Source: an uncultured Verrucomicrobium sp.
GTDB lineage: Bacteria > Verrucomicrobiota > Verrucomicrobiia > Methylacidiphilales > GAS474
Direction: 5' to 3'
DNA length: 7,769 nt
Assembly (NCBI GenBank): GCA_903889845.1
Contig: CAISZB010000343.1
Location: forward strand, 1-7,769
This document shows positions 6,844 to 7,769 of this stretch, one piece after another; the stretch's first letter is position 1; each line of letters begins with the position of its first letter. Position numbers and translations under genes: made by a program. Below the pieces are notes generated by a model. That model did not search any database, was not told the origin of the DNA, and saw only the letters and a program-made list of their open reading frames with translations.

Positions 6844-7322
6844 GGCGAGTCGTCGCCGATGATCTTGATCACCCACCGGCCGTCGTCGTCCTTGGCCCAA
6901 CGGACGAAGCTGATGACGCCCTCGCTGCGCGGAATGTTGTAGGTGGTCTCATCGCGGGTCCAAGTCCTCAGGGGGTGGTGCGCGATCCGGTCCCGGTAGC
7001 GGTATTGGTCGGTGCCGTCGAAGAAGGCCGACCAGAGGCCGCCTTCCTTCGACATCTCGTGGATGGTGTCCTCGTAGGTGATGCTGGTGTTCCGCACGGT
7101 GGCGTGGGTCACGGCCCGGTAGGAGATGAAGCGCCAGTTGTTCGTCTTCGAGAAGAAGGTGAGGAAGGTCTCCTTGTCGCCGCCGACGATGCAGTTCAGG
7201 TAGGCCTGCATCGCGGCGTCGAGGCCATCGGACGACTTCGGGGCGAAGGAAACAAACATCGAGGCCATGAAGCCCACCACCGCAACGATCACCCCGATGG
7301 CGTAGAGAGAGGCTCGGTTCAT
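6840..7322 (-). CDS. Unknown small membrane-anchored protein, possible NTF2-like exterior domain
   Basis: I do not recognise this 160-aa protein. Residues about 5-27 form one hydrophobic helix after MNRAS, consistent with an N-terminal membrane anchor or uncleaved signal with the rest outside the cytoplasm. Residues 32-58 (DGLDAAMQAYLNCIVGGDKETFLTFF) look like a helix pair. The C-terminal end SFVRWAKDDDGRWVIKII (138-155) looks like paired strands. A helix, the 'YL..I..GD...F' pattern and a closing 'W.kddgrWvi' strand are typical of NTF2/SnoaL-like folds; this is inference from pattern only. The middle is rich in aromatic and charged residues (Tyr107-Arg112, HH115-116, W121). The ATG at 7322 is the natural start, as it precedes the anchor directly. 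No strong Shine-Dalgarno sequence is seen. It lies 70 bases downstream of the SUI1 gene on the same strand and may be co-transcribed with it. The base bias and coherent membrane segment support a real gene. Confidence 0.75.
   Translation of the reverse strand: MNRASLYAIGVIVAVVGFMASMFVSFAPKSSDGLDAAMQAYLNCIVGGDKETFLTFFSKTNNWRFISYRAVTHATVRNTSITYEDTIHEMSKEGGLWSAFFDGTDQYRYRDRIAHHPLRTWTRDETTYNIPRSEGVISFVRWAKDDDGRWVIKIIGDDSP
6843..6858. terminator. Second short inverted repeat inside the 3' end of the - strand gene
   Basis: CGGCGA at 6843-6848 and TCGCCG at 6853-6858 are exact reverse complements separated by GTCG, giving a 6-bp, GC-rich stem with a four-base loop. It lies in the last codons of the unknown membrane protein, downstream of the methyltransferase gene on the + strand. 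It could help stop + strand transcription. There is no U-tract, and in this GC-rich codon context it could arise by chance. Confidence 0.25.
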
Positions 7323-7341
7323 CCGGATAGGGATTTTACCC

Positions 7342-7371
7342 AGTTTACCGCAAAGCCTCCCGGGGAGACAA
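7342..7371 (-). promoter_or_regulatory. Possible sigma70-type promoter for the unknown membrane protein
   Basis: Read on the - strand, TTGTCT (7371-7366) and TAAACT (7347-7342) are separated by 18 bases; each matches four of six consensus positions. They lie in the 70-base gap between the SUI1 gene stop and the ATG at 7322, the most AT-rich spot nearby (a further TAAAAT is at 7338-7333). The match is weak, and read-through from the SUI1 gene is an equally good explanation. Confidence 0.22.
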
Positions 7372-7392
7372 GAGGCATCGTGCGCTCCGGCG

Positions 7393-7769
7393 CTATTGAA
7401 TCACGCCTGCGACGGGGAAGCCTGCGGCGCGGAGGACCTCGGCGACGGCGGCGGGGCGGTCTCCCTGCAGGACGATTTCAAAGCCTCCGGCGGAGGCCGC
7501 CTCGGCGGTGCCGCCGCAGCCGAGGGCTTTTCGCACAGCGCGAAGGGTCTCCCCGGCCTCGATTTCCGAGGCGAAGCCGGCGGCGACGACGACGGTCTTC
7601 CCGCCCCGGTCCTTTTTCTCCCGCCGGAGGATCAGGCGGCTCTTCTTCGGAGTGGAAACGGCGGGTCGCGCCAAGGGTTCCGGCTCCCGTCCCGGGGGGA
7701 GGGAGGCCGTGTCGAGGGCGGCCAGGGCGGCGAAGGGATCCGTAACGAGGGGGGCGGCGGCGGCGGCCA
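7393..7769 (-). CDS. SUI1/eIF1-domain translation factor, YciH-like (5' end at or beyond window edge)
   Basis: Bacterial relative of eukaryotic eIF1. The family is thought to bind the 30S subunit and influence start-site selection; E. coli YciH is the best-known bacterial member. The core is clear: basic LILRREKKDRGGKTVVVAAG, the family's 'KGRGGK.VTV' loop, then CGGTAEA and FEIVLQGDRP, corresponding to the usual 'GG..K....EIQGD' segment, and a closing helix with AAGFPVAGVIQ. A TTG at 7674 could start a 93-aa form, but the frame stays open to the right edge. The extra residues include a PFAALAALD-type stretch followed by proline- and glutamate-containing linker, like N-terminal regions I associate with this family. 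The last two bases (7768-7769) make the partial codon NTG, so the true start may be exactly at the edge, giving MAAAAAPLVTDPF if N is A. The five alanines come from a GGC repeat at 7753-7767. Confidence 0.85.
   Translation of the reverse strand, partial: AAAAAPLVTDPFAALAALDTASLPPGREPEPLARPAVSTPKKSRLILRREKKDRGGKTVVVAAGFASEIEAGETLRAVRKALGCGGTAEAASAGGFEIVLQGDRPAAVAEVLRAAGFPVAGVIQ

Noticed and set aside
7359..7367. Palindrome-like CTCCCGGGGAG region between the - strand genes as a terminator for the SUI1 gene
   Set aside because: The possible stem is about five pairs with a one-base loop, which cannot fold as such, and no U-tract follows.
6489..7745. 418-codon + strand frame from inside the methyltransferase to the right end
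   Set aside because: It runs opposite two - strand genes, one a clear SUI1 protein. Its product ends in a low-complexity Arg/Gly/Ser stretch.
7753..7767. GGC triplet repeat as a regulatory or phase-variable tract
   Set aside because: Only five units, and it reads as an alanine run in the - strand SUI1 frame; triplet changes would not shift the frame.
1..7769. Search for CRISPR arrays, tRNA or rRNA genes, insertion sequences, attachment sites, retron-like or defence genes
   Set aside because: No spaced repeats, RNA gene signatures, transposase, reverse transcriptase, nuclease or toxin-antitoxin products were seen; all long gene products are accounted for by ordinary families apart from the 160-aa unknown.

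Overview
This is a GC-rich, almost fully coding bacterial chromosomal segment (hand counts of 120-base samples run from about 58 to 70 % GC). It looks like a housekeeping region, not a mobile or defence island. No CRISPR array, rRNA, tRNA, transposase, integrase or attachment site was seen. The combination of Mfd, a one-domain SurA/PpiC protein, PdxA, a two-domain ArgA and a bacterial SUI1 (eIF1-like) protein would fit a Verrucomicrobiota-like or other PVC-group bacterium. That placement is an impression from gene content, not a demonstrated assignment.

Layout: positions 1-6819 hold five genes on the + strand with little space between them. These are (1) the 3' four-fifths of mfd, the transcription-repair coupling factor, entering from the left edge; (2) a secreted SurA/PpiC-type foldase overlapping the mfd end by 31 bases; (3) pdxA (pyridoxal phosphate synthesis), starting 7 bases after the foldase stop, probably at a GTG; (4) argA (N-acetylglutamate synthase), 18 bases further on; and (5) an FkbM-family methyltransferase, 39 bases further on, with its own Shine-Dalgarno sequence and lower GC. 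The first four are spaced like a single co-transcribed, partly translationally coupled unit. The fifth may be a later addition read from the same transcript.

The + strand block meets a - strand block at about 6820-6840. The junction holds two perfect short inverted repeats and a tandem 7-base repeat and is the likely two-way transcription end. The - strand block is a small membrane-anchored protein of unknown function (6840-7322), preceded upstream by an eIF1/SUI1-domain translation factor (7393 to beyond the right edge).

The genes do not form one pathway: they serve DNA repair, envelope protein folding, vitamin B6, arginine synthesis, glycan or small-molecule methylation, and translation. 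I found no convincing undescribed system. The points most worth a second look are the loss of both parvulin-fold histidines in the foldase, a His-to-Gln change in the PdxA substrate motif, the odd FkbM gene at the end of a housekeeping operon, and the small unknown membrane protein paired with a SUI1 factor.
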